Shown: positions 35,530 through 44,694, numbered from the stretch's first letter. The stretch: DNA of 64,000 bases from Gammaproteobacteria bacterium (GCA_021151835.1 JAGKWO010000017.1:154539-218538); one strand, 5' to 3'. The notes: generated from the letters alone by a model not told the origin. Numbers and translations: made by a program.

Positions 35530-37464
35530 CTACCGTAAAATATCTTGCAGCTGATCAAGCGAAACCGGTTTTAACAGGGAATCGTTAATTCCCGCCTCTT
35601 CCGCGCGCGCCTTGTCCAGCTCCTCGCCACTGGCAACAATAATTCGTGCCTCAGGCAAAATAGAACGGATTTGAGTTGCCAGCACATAACCATTCATGTC
35701 CGGCAGATTAATATCCAATAACAAAATCGCCGGCTGGTAATCTTTAGCCTTTACCAATGCAGTAGCTGCGTCGCGCGCAGTAATTGCCTGCCACCCTAAC
35801 AATCCCAACAATGCCGCCAGTGCTTGTAACGCATCCGGGTCGTCCTCGACCACTAGAATATATTCACCTTGTGATTTTTTTTCGGTTAACACATCAGTTG
35901 CGGTTACCGGCAGAAAATTCGCCATACATTCGTAAAGTCGTGCCTGATCCACTGGCTTGCCCAGATAAGCAGAAAAACCGGATTCATAGCATTGGTCCAT
36001 ATCACCTTTCATATGTGCGGCGGTTAACGCCACTAATGGGGGATTGAAACCATTTGCGCGCAATCGCCTGGCCGCTTCATGTCCATCCATAACCGGCATA
36101 TGGATATCCATTAAAACCATATCAAAACTGCGCCCTTGCGCCGCTTCGGTTTCGATCAAGCGCAGCACTTCGGCACCGTTATCGGCGTACATCACATCCA
36201 ATCCAGTCGACGAAACAAAATGGCCGATCAACAACCGGATATCACGCAAATCATCCACCACCAGCACACGGCCACTGAAATGTGGTATTACCGTATTTTT
36301 TTCGTTGACGAGGTCAAAATTCAGGCGCAACAATTCAGAACCGATTTGCGACAAATCACCGGGGTCAATAGTAAAACTAAATTCACTACCTTTGCCCACT
36401 TCACTAACCAGTTGGATCTCACCACCCAATCGCGCAACCAGCATTTTACTGATAGTAAGCCCTAAACCGGTTCCGGCACGGGGATGAGCGTAGGCGTCTT
36501 TTGATTGCACAAACGGTTCAAAAATAAGCTCCTGCACGTTTTTACTAATACCTATACCGGTATCACGCACCCTGAACGCAATTTTTTCCTGGCCATGTTG
36601 CCGTGTGCGTTCGATGTGCAAAACAATTTCACCGTCATTGGTAAATTTAATCGCATTGCCAATCAGGTTTAGCAAGATCTGGCGCAAACGCATGGGGTCC
36701 GTGTAAATACTGGAAGGCAGTGGCTGGGGAGCCTCCACGCGCAAGCGCAAATTTTTATCAATCGCCGCGCCCTGCATGAGGAAATAAATATCACACAGGA
36801 AAGAGGATAAGTGGACCGTCTGTTTTTCCAGTTCTAATTTACCCGCTTCTATTTTTGATAAATCCAGAACATCATTCAGCAAGCCCAATAAATGTTTGCC
36901 ATTGCGATGGACGATATGCAAATGGGAAAGAGTTTCCTGATCAGTATTTTTATTGATGAGTAATTCAGTAAAACCCAGGATTGCAGATAACGGGGTTCGC
37001 AATTCATGGCTCAGGTGGGCAAGAAACTCACTTTTCGCACGGTTTTCCGCTTCAGCTTTTAAACGCTCCACCCGCTCCTGTTCCACATCATTCCGCGCTA
37101 ACGCATAACGAATGGAACGTGCAAGTTGCTCTGCGCTCAAACCGGACTTTACCAAATAATCAACGGCACCCGCTTCCAGCGCCTGGAGATCAACATCCGC
37201 GCGATGAATACCCGTTAATAAAATAATAGGGCCGGAAAAACCAACATCGTGCGCCTGGCGTAACAATGCAATGCCGTCTTGTGCACCCAGCTTGTAATCC
37301 ATTAAACACAAATCGTGGGCATTTTCACTTAATAACGACAGGCCTTTTTCAAAACTCGAAGCCCAATCCAACTGATAATGTTGATTGATTTCGCCCAACA
37401 ATTCCTTTGTTAATAAAAAATCGTCTTCATCATCATCAACAATTAAAAGTTTTACCGTTTGCAT
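35530..37464 (-). CDS. Hybrid sensor histidine kinase with three receiver domains
   Basis: 644 residues with no membrane segment. Domain order: receiver 1 (residues 1-125, phospho-Asp56 in CLMDYKLG), short coiled coil, HisKA with His153 (AHLSHELRTP), HATPase with DTGIGISKN and GTGLGLTISK, receiver 2 (VLMDIHMPVMDG) and receiver 3 (LLLDINLPDMNG). The N-terminal receiver suggests it is switched by phosphotransfer from another kinase rather than by a ligand. It is last in a five-gene minus-strand signalling unit. Confidence 0.93.
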   Translation of the reverse strand: MQTVKLLIVDDDEDDFLLTKELLGEINQHYQLDWASSFEKGLSLLSENAHDLCLMDYKLGAQDGIALLRQAHDVGFSGPIILLTGIHRADVDLQALEAGAVDYLVKSGLSAEQLARSIRYALARNDVEQERVERLKAEAENRAKSEFLAHLSHELRTPLSAILGFTELLINKNTDQETLSHLHIVHRNGKHLLGLLNDVLDLSKIEAGKLELEKQTVHLSSFLCDIYFLMQGAAIDKNLRLRVEAPQPLPSSIYTDPMRLRQILLNLIGNAIKFTNDGEIVLHIERTRQHGQEKIAFRVRDTGIGISKNVQELIFEPFVQSKDAYAHPRAGTGLGLTISKMLVARLGGEIQLVSEVGKGSEFSFTIDPGDLSQIGSELLRLNFDLVNEKNTVIPHFSGRVLVVDDLRDIRLLIGHFVSSTGLDVMYADNGAEVLRLIETEAAQGRSFDMVLMDIHMPVMDGHEAARRLRANGFNPPLVALTAAHMKGDMDQCYESGFSAYLGKPVDQARLYECMANFLPVTATDVLTEKKSQGEYILVVEDDPDALQALAALLGLLGWQAITARDAATALVKAKDYQPAILLLDINLPDMNGYVLATQIRSILPEARIIVASGEELDKARAEEAGINDSLLKPVSLDQLQDILR

Positions 37465-37488
37465 AGACGGTTCTCCATACGGCCAAGC

Positions 37489-37932
37489 TTAAGGCAGCTC
37501 AACAAACTCGACCCAATACCTGCCCAGAACACGCATCAATTCAACGAGCGCGTCAAATGTAACCGGCTTGGTGATATAGGAAGCAGCGCCCAGGTCATAA
37601 CCCTTTACCATATCCTCTTCTGCTTTGGAGGTAGTGAGGATTACCACAGGAATACGACGCAGGTTTTTATCCGCCTTAATTTTCGCCAACGCCTCACGGC
37701 CATCCATTTTTGGCATATTCAAATCAAGCAAAATTAAACCGGGCAATGGATAAAGCGAACGGTCAGCATACACTCCTTCGCCATGCAAATAATTCAGCAA
37801 CTCCACGCCATTTTCAACAAAGTGTAATTCATTTAATACGCGGCTTTCGTGCATTGCCTCATGCGTCAGAAGACGATCATCGTTGTCGTCTTCCGCCATT
37901 AAAATTACCAGCGTCTTTTTGGGAGCATTCAT
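37489..37932 (-). CDS. Single-domain response regulator, Rcp1-like
   Basis: A 147-residue stand-alone receiver with acidic pocket EDDNDD, phospho-Asp70 in LILLDLNMPKMDG, Thr in ILTTSK and Lys in YITKPV. The long beta4/alpha4 insert and the DLGAASYITKPV ending resemble the Rcp1 group, which partners with phytochrome-like and CHASE3 kinases. It lies between the CHASE3 kinase and the hybrid kinase, 24 bases from the latter, and probably shuttles phosphate between them. Confidence 0.92.
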   Translation of the reverse strand: MNAPKKTLVILMAEDDNDDRLLTHEAMHESRVLNELHFVENGVELLNYLHGEGVYADRSLYPLPGLILLDLNMPKMDGREALAKIKADKNLRRIPVVILTTSKAEEDMVKGYDLGAASYITKPVTFDALVELMRVLGRYWVEFVELP

Positions 37933-37981
37933 AAGTCACCGCTATCTATCGGGTTCGTTCTACCATCACAGTTGGTCTTCC

Positions 37982-39478
37982 TTAAACGTCGAGAGGCTCA
38001 ATCACCGGTTGCGACATTGGCAAGCGAATAATAAATGTTGCCCCTTTACCTAACTCACTTTCGGCCTCAATACTACCGCCATGACGTTCAACAATTTTTC
38101 TACACAACGCCAGGCCAATCCCGGTGCCCGAATATTCATCACGGCCATGCAGGCGTTGAAATAAATTAAACACGCGATCGGCATAATGGGGATCAAATCC
38201 AATACCTTGATCAGAAAACCGTATACAACACCAATCGCGTTCATCCTCAACCAAAGGAGAGGAAAGCCCCTCCTCGCAAGTCACCCGTATTTCCGGGGGA
38301 ACATCCGGGTGCCTGAATTTAAGGCTATTTGCCATTAAATTCATAAACACCTGCCCCATCTGCGATGCATCAGCATCGATAACAGGCAGCGACTCTATAT
38401 AAAGTTTCGCACTAGCATCTTCGATTGCGTAATCCAGGTCATCCACTACCCGCCCCATCACTTTATTTAGATCAACAGGTACGAATGGTTTTTGTTTGGT
38501 TGTCACCCGTGAAAAGCTAAGGAGATCATCAATAAGTATTGACATACGCTCTGATGCCGCTTGCATGCGGTTAACATAATCGGCACCTCGCTCACCGAGT
38601 TCCGACGTATATTTTTGTTGCAGACGATCACCAAATGCGCGAATTTTTCGTAAAGGTTCCTGCAAATCGTGCGATGCAACAAAAGCAAACGCTTCCAGTT
38701 CCTTATTGCTACGTTGCAATTCTTCCGAATATTGCATAAGGGTTTGTGTACGCGCGTCCACTTTTATTTCAAGTTCATTATTCGCCCGTTCAAGCTCACG
38801 ATATAAATCGGCCACCTTCGCCGAGTTACGATATAAAATAAAAAATATACCGAGCGAAAGCATCAACCCAATCGAATTGGTTAACAATAACGAAACCACA
38901 ATAAACTGTCGGTTATTCAATGCATGGCTTTTATTTTCCTTAAGCCTTGACGCCTCATCAGCTTCCATTTCGCCAATCAAACCGGTAATGGCCTGCATTA
39001 ACTTAATACCGTCGTCAGTTCTGATTTTATTAATCGCTTCCCGGTATCTGTCTTCATCGGTCAGATTGACAATGGTTTGCAGTTCACTGATCTTGTCTAA
39101 CACATGGGAGTACAGCTGCTCATATCGATTTTTTTGAGCCGGAATTTCCTCGGATGCATCGCTTAATTGATTCAGTAAATCATCAATAACATGCAAGGTT
39201 TTATGATAGGGCTCAAGATATTGTTCGTCCGATGTCAATAAAAAACCACGCTGGCTACTTTCAGCAGCCAGCAGTTCGGTTTTTAAATCTTTAATGAGGT
39301 TAATAGTCTGCAGATTATTATTAATACTGCGATTATTAGCAGCAATAATACTGACTGAACGATATGAAAGAACAGCACTAATAACGAAAAAACTAATTAC
39401 AGTGGCCAGTACAAGATGCCAGACATAACCCGGTAAACCACCAAAACTGGTTTCACTGGTATGACCGGCACCACTCAT
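37982..39478 (-). CDS. CHASE3-domain membrane sensor histidine kinase
   Basis: 498 residues: membrane helix 1 (about 20-38), periplasmic CHASE3 domain (about 45-185, ESSQRGFLLTSDEQYL), membrane helix 2 (about 192-216), a coiled coil, HisKA with His270 (VASHDLQEPLRKI), and HATPase with DQGIGFDP and GTGIGLALCRK. The HDLQEPLR H-box is that of phytochrome-related kinases, which usually work with Rcp1-like receivers such as the next gene. Its ATG overlaps the stop of the preceding 74-codon gene by four bases. Confidence 0.92.
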   Translation of the reverse strand: MSGAGHTSETSFGGLPGYVWHLVLATVISFFVISAVLSYRSVSIIAANNRSINNNLQTINLIKDLKTELLAAESSQRGFLLTSDEQYLEPYHKTLHVIDDLLNQLSDASEEIPAQKNRYEQLYSHVLDKISELQTIVNLTDEDRYREAINKIRTDDGIKLMQAITGLIGEMEADEASRLKENKSHALNNRQFIVVSLLLTNSIGLMLSLGIFFILYRNSAKVADLYRELERANNELEIKVDARTQTLMQYSEELQRSNKELEAFAFVASHDLQEPLRKIRAFGDRLQQKYTSELGERGADYVNRMQAASERMSILIDDLLSFSRVTTKQKPFVPVDLNKVMGRVVDDLDYAIEDASAKLYIESLPVIDADASQMGQVFMNLMANSLKFRHPDVPPEIRVTCEEGLSSPLVEDERDWCCIRFSDQGIGFDPHYADRVFNLFQRLHGRDEYSGTGIGLALCRKIVERHGGSIEAESELGKGATFIIRLPMSQPVIEPLDV

Positions 39479-39699
39479 CCCGCTCCCTCTTCCCCAAGCC
39501 GGTGCGGCGTATTTTTAATTTCATTTAATTTATTGCTGCAATTGCGGCACTCATTAAGAATGATGTCAAAAATATGAATCGCGCGCTGGATATCCCCTGT
39601 ACGTTCCAACGTCAGCTTACCTAACTCGGCATTGATGGAAATACTATTCAAAGGATTGCGGAGATCATGCAGTAAACGTTGTGTTTCTGCGTCCAACAT
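39475..39699 (-). CDS. Free-standing histidine-kinase dimerisation (DHp/HisKA-like) domain protein
   Basis: A 74-residue protein with an H-box, LLHDLRNPLNSIS (His11), followed by a second helix (about 37-63, AIHIFDIILNECRNCSNKL). That is a whole DHp helical hairpin with no ATPase domain, sensor or membrane segment. It is translationally coupled to the CHASE3 kinase downstream (four-base ATGA overlap) and 14 bases after the sigma-54 response regulator. It could be a phosphotransfer protein or a dominant partner that pairs with a kinase. I know of no named family for it; the H-box reading is direct from the sequence. Confidence 0.8.
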   Translation of the reverse strand: MLDAETQRLLHDLRNPLNSISINAELGKLTLERTGDIQRAIHIFDIILNECRNCSNKLNEIKNTPHRLGEEGAG

Positions 39700-39713
39700 A
39701 TTATCTCCCCTTA

Positions 39714-41033
39714 CTAGGCGTCGGCATAGCTATTTAAACGGTTATAGAGTGTTTTCAAACTTATTCCCAGCATATCGGCGGTTTGCTTTTTATCTCCATC
39801 GAAATGCTGTAGGGTAATTTCGATTAACTCACGCTCAACCTCTTCCACTGTTTTCCCAACCGAAATTCCAGCGGCATGCTGCTGGCTAATCTTGGAAAAT
39901 GGCGACGTTAAATCATTAGGCAAAACAATGAGTTTCTTTTGCGGATCAGCCATAATAAAAGCGCGATGAACCGCGTGACGCAATTCGCGCACATTGCCCG
40001 GCCAATCGTACTCAATTAATTTTTGCATCGACTCTTCGTTGATACTGATGTTGCTATCATATTGCTGGTTAAATACTGAAAGAAAATATTGAACCAACAA
40101 GGGAATATCGCTTTTGCGGGTGCGTAATGGCGGTATATGGATGGGGAAAACAGCCAAGCGGAAATATAAATCCTCACGCAACCGATGCTGCTCAGCAATA
40201 TCCAGCTCGGTACGGTTAGTAGCTGACACTACCCTTCCTTCAACATCAATCGGCGTTACGCCACCAAGACGGGTCACTTTCTTGGTTTCCAATACACGCA
40301 ATAAATTGGGCTGAAGATCAAGCGGCATCTCGGTTATTTCATCTAAAAATAACGTTCCTTTATTCGCTTGTTCAAAAACGCCTATCTTTCGGTGGCTAGC
40401 CCCGGTGAACGCGCCTTTCTCATGGCCAAATAATTCACTGTTAATTAACTCACGCGAAAATGCACCGCAGTTGGTGGCCACAAATTCGCCCTCAACTTTA
40501 CTTGCATAGTGGATGGCCGCCGCAACCATTTCTTTACCAACACCACTTTCACCTAATAACAGGACATTGGCTCTGGTTAGCGAAACGCGTTCAATCATTT
40601 CATACAGATGCTGCATAGGCTCGGATTCGCCCACGAGGAAATTAAAATGCAACGGTATTGATGAATGATTGACACCAACGATTGGTTGATGCTCAACAAA
40701 TAACGATTGAAGCTGGCTTAAATCTATCGGTTTGATGAGATAACTAACATTGGAACCATAAAGATTTTTAACTATGGACTTAACAGAAGGATGTCCTGTT
40801 ATCAAGGTAATTTTGGTATCGCTTTTTGCTGGCAATGCCTCCAACAAATGCAATCCACTCCCATCAGGAAGAATTAAATCCAATATCATGTGGGTAAACT
40901 GGTGCTTCCCAATCAACTCCCGTGCATCAGCGACGGAGTCAACTGCTTTCACCGTATGGCCCAATAACCCTAACAACTCAGCGGTTGCATTTAAAAAATT
41001 TCTATCATCGTCAACTAATAAAACGTCAGCCAC
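39714..41033 (-). CDS. NtrC-family sigma-54-dependent response regulator
   Basis: 439 residues: receiver domain (phospho-Asp52 in MILDLILPDG), AAA+ domain with Walker A GESGVGKE, the sigma-54 contact loop GAFTGA and Walker B GTLFLDEI, and a Fis-type helix-turn-helix at the end (KKQTADMLGISLKTLYNRL). The GTG at 41033 has GAGGG eight bases upstream and starts directly at ADVLLVDDD; an ATG five codons earlier (41048) is the alternative. First gene of the signalling unit; it should activate sigma-54 promoters when phosphorylated by one of the kinases below it. Confidence 0.92.
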   Translation of the reverse strand: MADVLLVDDDRNFLNATAELLGLLGHTVKAVDSVADARELIGKHQFTHMILDLILPDGSGLHLLEALPAKSDTKITLITGHPSVKSIVKNLYGSNVSYLIKPIDLSQLQSLFVEHQPIVGVNHSSIPLHFNFLVGESEPMQHLYEMIERVSLTRANVLLLGESGVGKEMVAAAIHYASKVEGEFVATNCGAFSRELINSELFGHEKGAFTGASHRKIGVFEQANKGTLFLDEITEMPLDLQPNLLRVLETKKVTRLGGVTPIDVEGRVVSATNRTELDIAEQHRLREDLYFRLAVFPIHIPPLRTRKSDIPLLVQYFLSVFNQQYDSNISINEESMQKLIEYDWPGNVRELRHAVHRAFIMADPQKKLIVLPNDLTSPFSKISQQHAAGISVGKTVEEVERELIEITLQHFDGDKKQTADMLGISLKTLYNRLNSYADA

Positions 41034-41072
41034 GATATTCACCCTCATTATTGGCGAGCAAGTACGCGACTC

Positions 41073-41081
41073 ATTCTAGCA
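41073..41081 (-). promoter_or_regulatory. Extended -10 promoter candidate for the signalling operon
   Basis: On the minus strand TGCTAGAAT (41081-41073) is an extended -10 element about 40 bases upstream of the response-regulator start. There is no convincing -35 box, which an extended -10 can tolerate. Confidence 0.33.
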
Positions 41082-41212
41082 CCCCAAGACTAAAAGAAAG
41101 CAGAATAAATCAATAAGTTAGCGATCTGCATCACCTTTTTTGCATTTCGCATGGTCGTTTAAATTAACAAAATAAAATTTTTAGTTGTTTTTTTAACCTC
41201 CAATTAAATGAC

Positions 41213-41476
41213 TCAGCTTTTAAAATAAACCTGAATAGCCCCAAATCTCTGAAACAATGACCCTAATGGTAAAAACGTATGAACGAGTTGCATGCCAAAC
41301 GGATAACGGGATAGGCGGTGCATAAAGAAACCAGCACAGAATGGTGCAATAACAAAAATTAACAACCCGGCGTGGGGCGCCTCGCCATTCAAGCTTCTAC
41401 CTAACAGGCCTTCCAGCTCGATTTCCCGCTTGGTTAATTGACTATTTTTTTGTCTCACCCGATCCAGGAGATCCAT
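41213..41476 (-). CDS. Small membrane protein, positional counterpart of YqjK
   Basis: 87 residues; the first 30 are charged and helical (DRVRQKNSQLTKREIELEG) and are followed by a hydrophobic stretch (HAGLLIFVIAPFCAGFFM, about 35-52). It begins 35 bases inside the end of the YqjE-like gene, so translation is coupled. In E. coli yqjD-yqjE-yqjK has the same order and a small third protein, but the sequence similarity to YqjK is weak. Function unknown. Confidence 0.6.
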   Translation of the reverse strand: MDLLDRVRQKNSQLTKREIELEGLLGRSLNGEAPHAGLLIFVIAPFCAGFFMHRLSRYPFGMQLVHTFLPLGSLFQRFGAIQVYFKS

Positions 41477-41903
41477 TATTAAACCCCCGCATAAATTTAT
41501 CGATATGTTTCCGTGTATAAGGCAGTGTCATACGCATTTGGTATTTTGTGTAGAACCATCGGCAAACAAAAAGTAATAAAAGCTGCTGAAGAAAAAATGC
41601 AAAAAAACCAAATGCTGGCTGTTGTGTGACAGCGTATAGCATCCATGACACCCAGACGGAAAAAGAACACCAAGTTAACAGGAGAATAGGCATCATCAAA
41701 AACCACAACATTAGCAATCGCGGTATTGACCGGATTGCCAACATAGTCTCCATCCGCACCAGATCTGCAAGGTCATTAACAACTCCAATAACCTGCTCAC
41801 CCAACGCCAACATGTCTTTTACATTATCGGCGCTTTGCGGTTGATCCGGCGCAGGTGTTGACTCCTGGCGACCGGCTTCTTTTTCGCGATCATGATCAGT
41901 CAC
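41442..41903 (-). CDS. YqjE-like / phage-holin-superfamily membrane protein
   Basis: 153 residues. An acidic, Gln/Pro-rich N-terminus leads to LALGEQVIGVVNDLADLVRME, then two hydrophobic helices (about 65-90 and 95-115). This is the pattern of YqjE/putative holin-superfamily III proteins. The start is GTG at 41903 with AGGTG six bases upstream. It lies 9 bases after the YqjD-like gene and overlaps the next. E. coli YqjD and YqjE are stationary-phase inner-membrane proteins. Confidence 0.7.
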   Translation of the reverse strand: MTDHDREKEAGRQESTPAPDQPQSADNVKDMLALGEQVIGVVNDLADLVRMETMLAIRSIPRLLMLWFLMMPILLLTWCSFSVWVSWMLYAVTQQPAFGFFAFFLQQLLLLFVCRWFYTKYQMRMTLPYTRKHIDKFMRGFNNGSPGSGETKK

Positions 41904-41912
41904 GATCTACAC

Positions 41913-42200
41913 CTAACGCTGCAATAATCGCGACACCAACCAACCCGCCGCAAAGGCAACACCAACAGTGACTAATGGCCGGGCCTTAACCAGGGCTTCA
42001 GCTTTTTCTTCTAACTCCAAGGCCTTTAATTTACCTTCATAAAGTTGGGTTTTTGCAGCCGCGGCGGATGTATTACCAATCAGGCTGAATGCATCATAAA
42101 TTTGCGTTGTTGCTTCCTTAAACTGGGAGATCGCCTCCGCAATACTTACCTCATTCAGGCGCGCATTAGCAACATCTTTTAGTGATGGTTGAATAGCCAT
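41913..42200 (-). CDS. YqjD/ElaB-like (DUF883-type) membrane-anchored protein
   Basis: 95 residues with a long amphipathic helix (about 20-72) and a C-terminal membrane anchor, PLVTVGVAFAAGWLVSRLL, ending in QR. This tail-anchored layout with RPLVTVG is the DUF883 signature; E. coli YqjD binds ribosomes at the inner membrane in stationary phase. The protein lacks a strong basic ribosome-binding stretch that I can point to. It precedes the YqjE-like gene. Confidence 0.75.
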   Translation of the reverse strand: MAIQPSLKDVANARLNEVSIAEAISQFKEATTQIYDAFSLIGNTSAAAAKTQLYEGKLKALELEEKAEALVKARPLVTVGVAFAAGWLVSRLLQR

Positions 42201-42238
42201 AATGTATACCTCATTAACATTGGGAATGATTAAACCGG

Positions 42239-42400
42239 CTAAAAACGACGTCGGCCAAATACCAGCGATAAAATCAATAACACTAGGAAGATATAGAACA
42301 ATATTTTAGCGATGCCAGCGGCGGCCCCTGCAATACCACCAAACCCCAGGATCGCGGCAATGATGGCGACAATAAAAAACACGATTGAGTAGTACAGCAT
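42239..42400 (-). CDS. DUF1328-family 53-residue membrane protein
   Basis: A short gene read directly from the minus strand: ATG at 42400, TAG at 42239, with GGGGG eight bases before the start. The protein begins MLYYSIVFFIVAI, has GFGGIAGAAAGIAK in the middle and a second hydrophobic segment before GRRRF. Two membrane helices with a Gly/Ala-rich turn are characteristic of DUF1328 (YtjA type). It lies 38 bases upstream of the YqjD-like gene and is probably in the same stress-linked unit. Confidence 0.88.
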   Translation of the reverse strand: MLYYSIVFFIVAIIAAILGFGGIAGAAAGIAKILFYIFLVLLILSLVFGRRRF

Positions 42401-42650
42401 AGAGCCCCCTTTGATTTCAGATACCCGTAAAGTCTCTTTTCAATAGTCTCTATCTCTATTTCAATCCCCGTGCCAGCTTTTTGACCACCTGCTTTTTTTT
42501 AATTTTCTGTTAAAAACCCAACAAATTCATATGGATAGCGCTTCAATCAGCAGTTAGTCCATGTTTCATCTGACGGGTTTCATACTGGCCTGGAGCGATG
42601 CGCCCGGGAAAGCGCTTGAAAATATTGCAAAAAAAGAAATTATTACAGGA

Positions 42651-43736
42651 TCACTTTTTGCTTATGTCCGAATCAAGAATGTTTATCCAGCCTCCGATAA
42701 GGTTCAAATGAGACGCAAGAATTTTAAAGCACATTAATAACGGAATCGCGATTAACAAGCCTATTACGCCCCACACCCAGCCCCAGACAAACATCCACAG
42801 AACAACCAATAGTGGATTCATATTAAACCGTTGGCCAAGCACAGTCGGGGTTACCAGTTGGGATTCAATAAAATTAAGAAAAATGAACGCACCGGGGACC
42901 AACAATGCAGAGGTAACGGAATCGAATTCGATAAACCCAACGCAGGTAAGAATTACCGATAACAGGATCGCGCCTACATAAGGAGCAAAATTGAGAATTG
43001 CAGCTAATGCGCCCCATAGGACCGGGTCTTTTACACCGAGCAAAGCCATTGCAATTCCAGTTGCAATGCCCAAACCTGAATTAATCACAAAAATAACCAG
43101 CACATAACGTGAAATATCATCGCGCACGGTTTGGAAGATAATGACTGTTTTCTTTTTCTCGCTAAAAGATCCTTGTACGCGCACCAGGTTACGCATTAAA
43201 TCATCGCCGTACTCCAGAAAAAAATACGTAATGATAAACACTGAAAAAATTTGCATTATCAGCAAAGCTGTGGTGCCAGCAACCACCGAAAATGATGAAA
43301 GCATCATTCCTTCTACCATGCTTACCACCGCATTTCCTGAGTTCTCATTAGCCAATAAGCTTGTCTTGAGTGCATTAAACGAGTCAGATAAGTTATCAAT
43401 TTGCACGGTCAATTTATCACCCAATGTGGGCAAATTATTAAGCCACTGGCTGGCTGGCTCAATCAAAAACGCAACAGTAACAACCAAACCAAAGAACAGC
43501 AGGATGACAACTAATAGTGATGCCAATGCGTGCGGGATTTTGTGATGAGTAAGAAATCGCACCAGGGGACTGGAAAATAGCGCAATAAATCCGGCCACTA
43601 AAACGGGCAACAACAATGTGCGACAAAAGTATAAAGTGTAAAGCAGCGCAATAACCCCCAGAAATTTTAATAGGAGAATTACGGTCTTTTGCTGTAACTT
43701 TTCTACTTCATGGATAATTACGCGAGTATTCATCAT
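42651..43736 (-). CDS. AI-2E family transporter
   Basis: Polytopic permease of the family containing the TqsA/YdiK/PerM proteins, which export autoinducer-2 or act as ion antiporters. The 361 residues have about eight hydrophobic segments; the central DKLTVQIDNL amphipathic part and the C-terminal FNMNPLLVVLWMFVWGWVWG and IGLLIAIPLLMCFK segments are diagnostic. ATG at 43736 has AGGAG five bases upstream. No quorum-sensing gene is near; the location next to stress-type membrane proteins suggests an osmotic or ionic role, which is an inference. Confidence 0.88.
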   Translation of the reverse strand: MMNTRVIIHEVEKLQQKTVILLLKFLGVIALLYTLYFCRTLLLPVLVAGFIALFSSPLVRFLTHHKIPHALASLLVVILLFFGLVVTVAFLIEPASQWLNNLPTLGDKLTVQIDNLSDSFNALKTSLLANENSGNAVVSMVEGMMLSSFSVVAGTTALLIMQIFSVFIITYFFLEYGDDLMRNLVRVQGSFSEKKKTVIIFQTVRDDISRYVLVIFVINSGLGIATGIAMALLGVKDPVLWGALAAILNFAPYVGAILLSVILTCVGFIEFDSVTSALLVPGAFIFLNFIESQLVTPTVLGQRFNMNPLLVVLWMFVWGWVWGVIGLLIAIPLLMCFKILASHLNLIGGWINILDSDISKK

Positions 43737-43991
43737 TTCGTCTCCTGACGGACGCATTTCGTCCCAACCACTCTGCCATTTCCATACCATCTTTTACAAA
43801 ATCCCAAAAGTTACATTTTTTGAATTTTTTTCAACAGATTCCATACATAATTTTTTCTAATTCAATTTAAAAAGATTGATTTTACAGTCACTTACCAGCT
43901 TGGCATAAATCCCGCTGATTGTGGATCTGGTGAACATGCAAGAGCGTGTCACCGTAAAAAACTGGTGCTATTTAGCGAAAAGGAGAAAATT

Positions 43992-44678
43992 ATGAAATCA
44001 GTACAATTTCAATTTCCGACTGTACATATGAACGCAATCATAGGCGCGGCAACGTTGGTAATTGCTTCTGGAGTGAACGCCGCCAATATCCAGCAAGACT
44101 CTCATGCAGATAAAAGATCGTCTGAAGAGTATTGGGCTGAATTCAAGCAAGATAGCAAGCAAACATGGAAAGACAGCAAGGAGGCATTTAAAGATGGCTG
44201 GATTGAAAGCAAATTGGAAACTGCATTAATTCTTAACAAACATCTTAATGCACTGGACATAGATATAAACGTTGATAAAAACGTTGCAACTCTGGGCGGA
44301 GTAGTTCATTCAGATATTGAAAAAGAACTGGCAGAAAATATTGCCCTGGGTATAGAAGGCATTGACTCGGTAAAAAATAATATCAAAGTCACGCCCAAGC
44401 CTGCTGCGACAACCAATGCCAAGGCGGTGACAACACCTAATAATCGCCGCAGTTTTTCCCAATATGTAGATGATGTATCGACAACCGCCGCCATTAAATC
44501 CGAGCTACTCGCATCCAAAAATGTGGAAGGCTTGCAGATCAATGTAGACACCTACAACAACGTGGTCACACTCACTGGCAAAGTAAATACCGGTGCGCAA
44601 AAGGACCTCGCCCAGGCAATTGCATCAAAACAAAATGATGTTAAAAACGTAATTAACAAGCTGGATGTTAAATCATAA
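43992..44678 (+). CDS. Periplasmic protein with two BON domains, OsmY-like
   Basis: 228 residues from the ATG at 43992 (AGGAG eight bases upstream). A signal peptide ends near GVNAAN (about residue 31). A charged helix (KQDSKQTWKDSKEAFKDGW) leads to BON domain 1 (about 75-135) and BON domain 2 (about 158-226), each with the LNALDIDINVDKNVATLGG-type beta hairpin. BON proteins attach to membranes under osmotic or envelope stress. It is divergent from the AI-2E gene. Confidence 0.9.
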   Translation: MKSVQFQFPTVHMNAIIGAATLVIASGVNAANIQQDSHADKRSSEEYWAEFKQDSKQTWKDSKEAFKDGWIESKLETALILNKHLNALDIDINVDKNVATLGGVVHSDIEKELAENIALGIEGIDSVKNNIKVTPKPAATTNAKAVTTPNNRRSFSQYVDDVSTTAAIKSELLASKNVEGLQINVDTYNNVVTLTGKVNTGAQKDLAQAIASKQNDVKNVINKLDVKS

Positions 44679-44694
44679 CTATTACTAACAAATC

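Noticed and set aside
39475..39699. Reading the 74-codon gene as a frameshifted 5' piece of the CHASE3 kinase
   Set aside because: The downstream kinase is complete with its own membrane helices and H-box, and the two genes overlap by ATGA, so they are separate genes.
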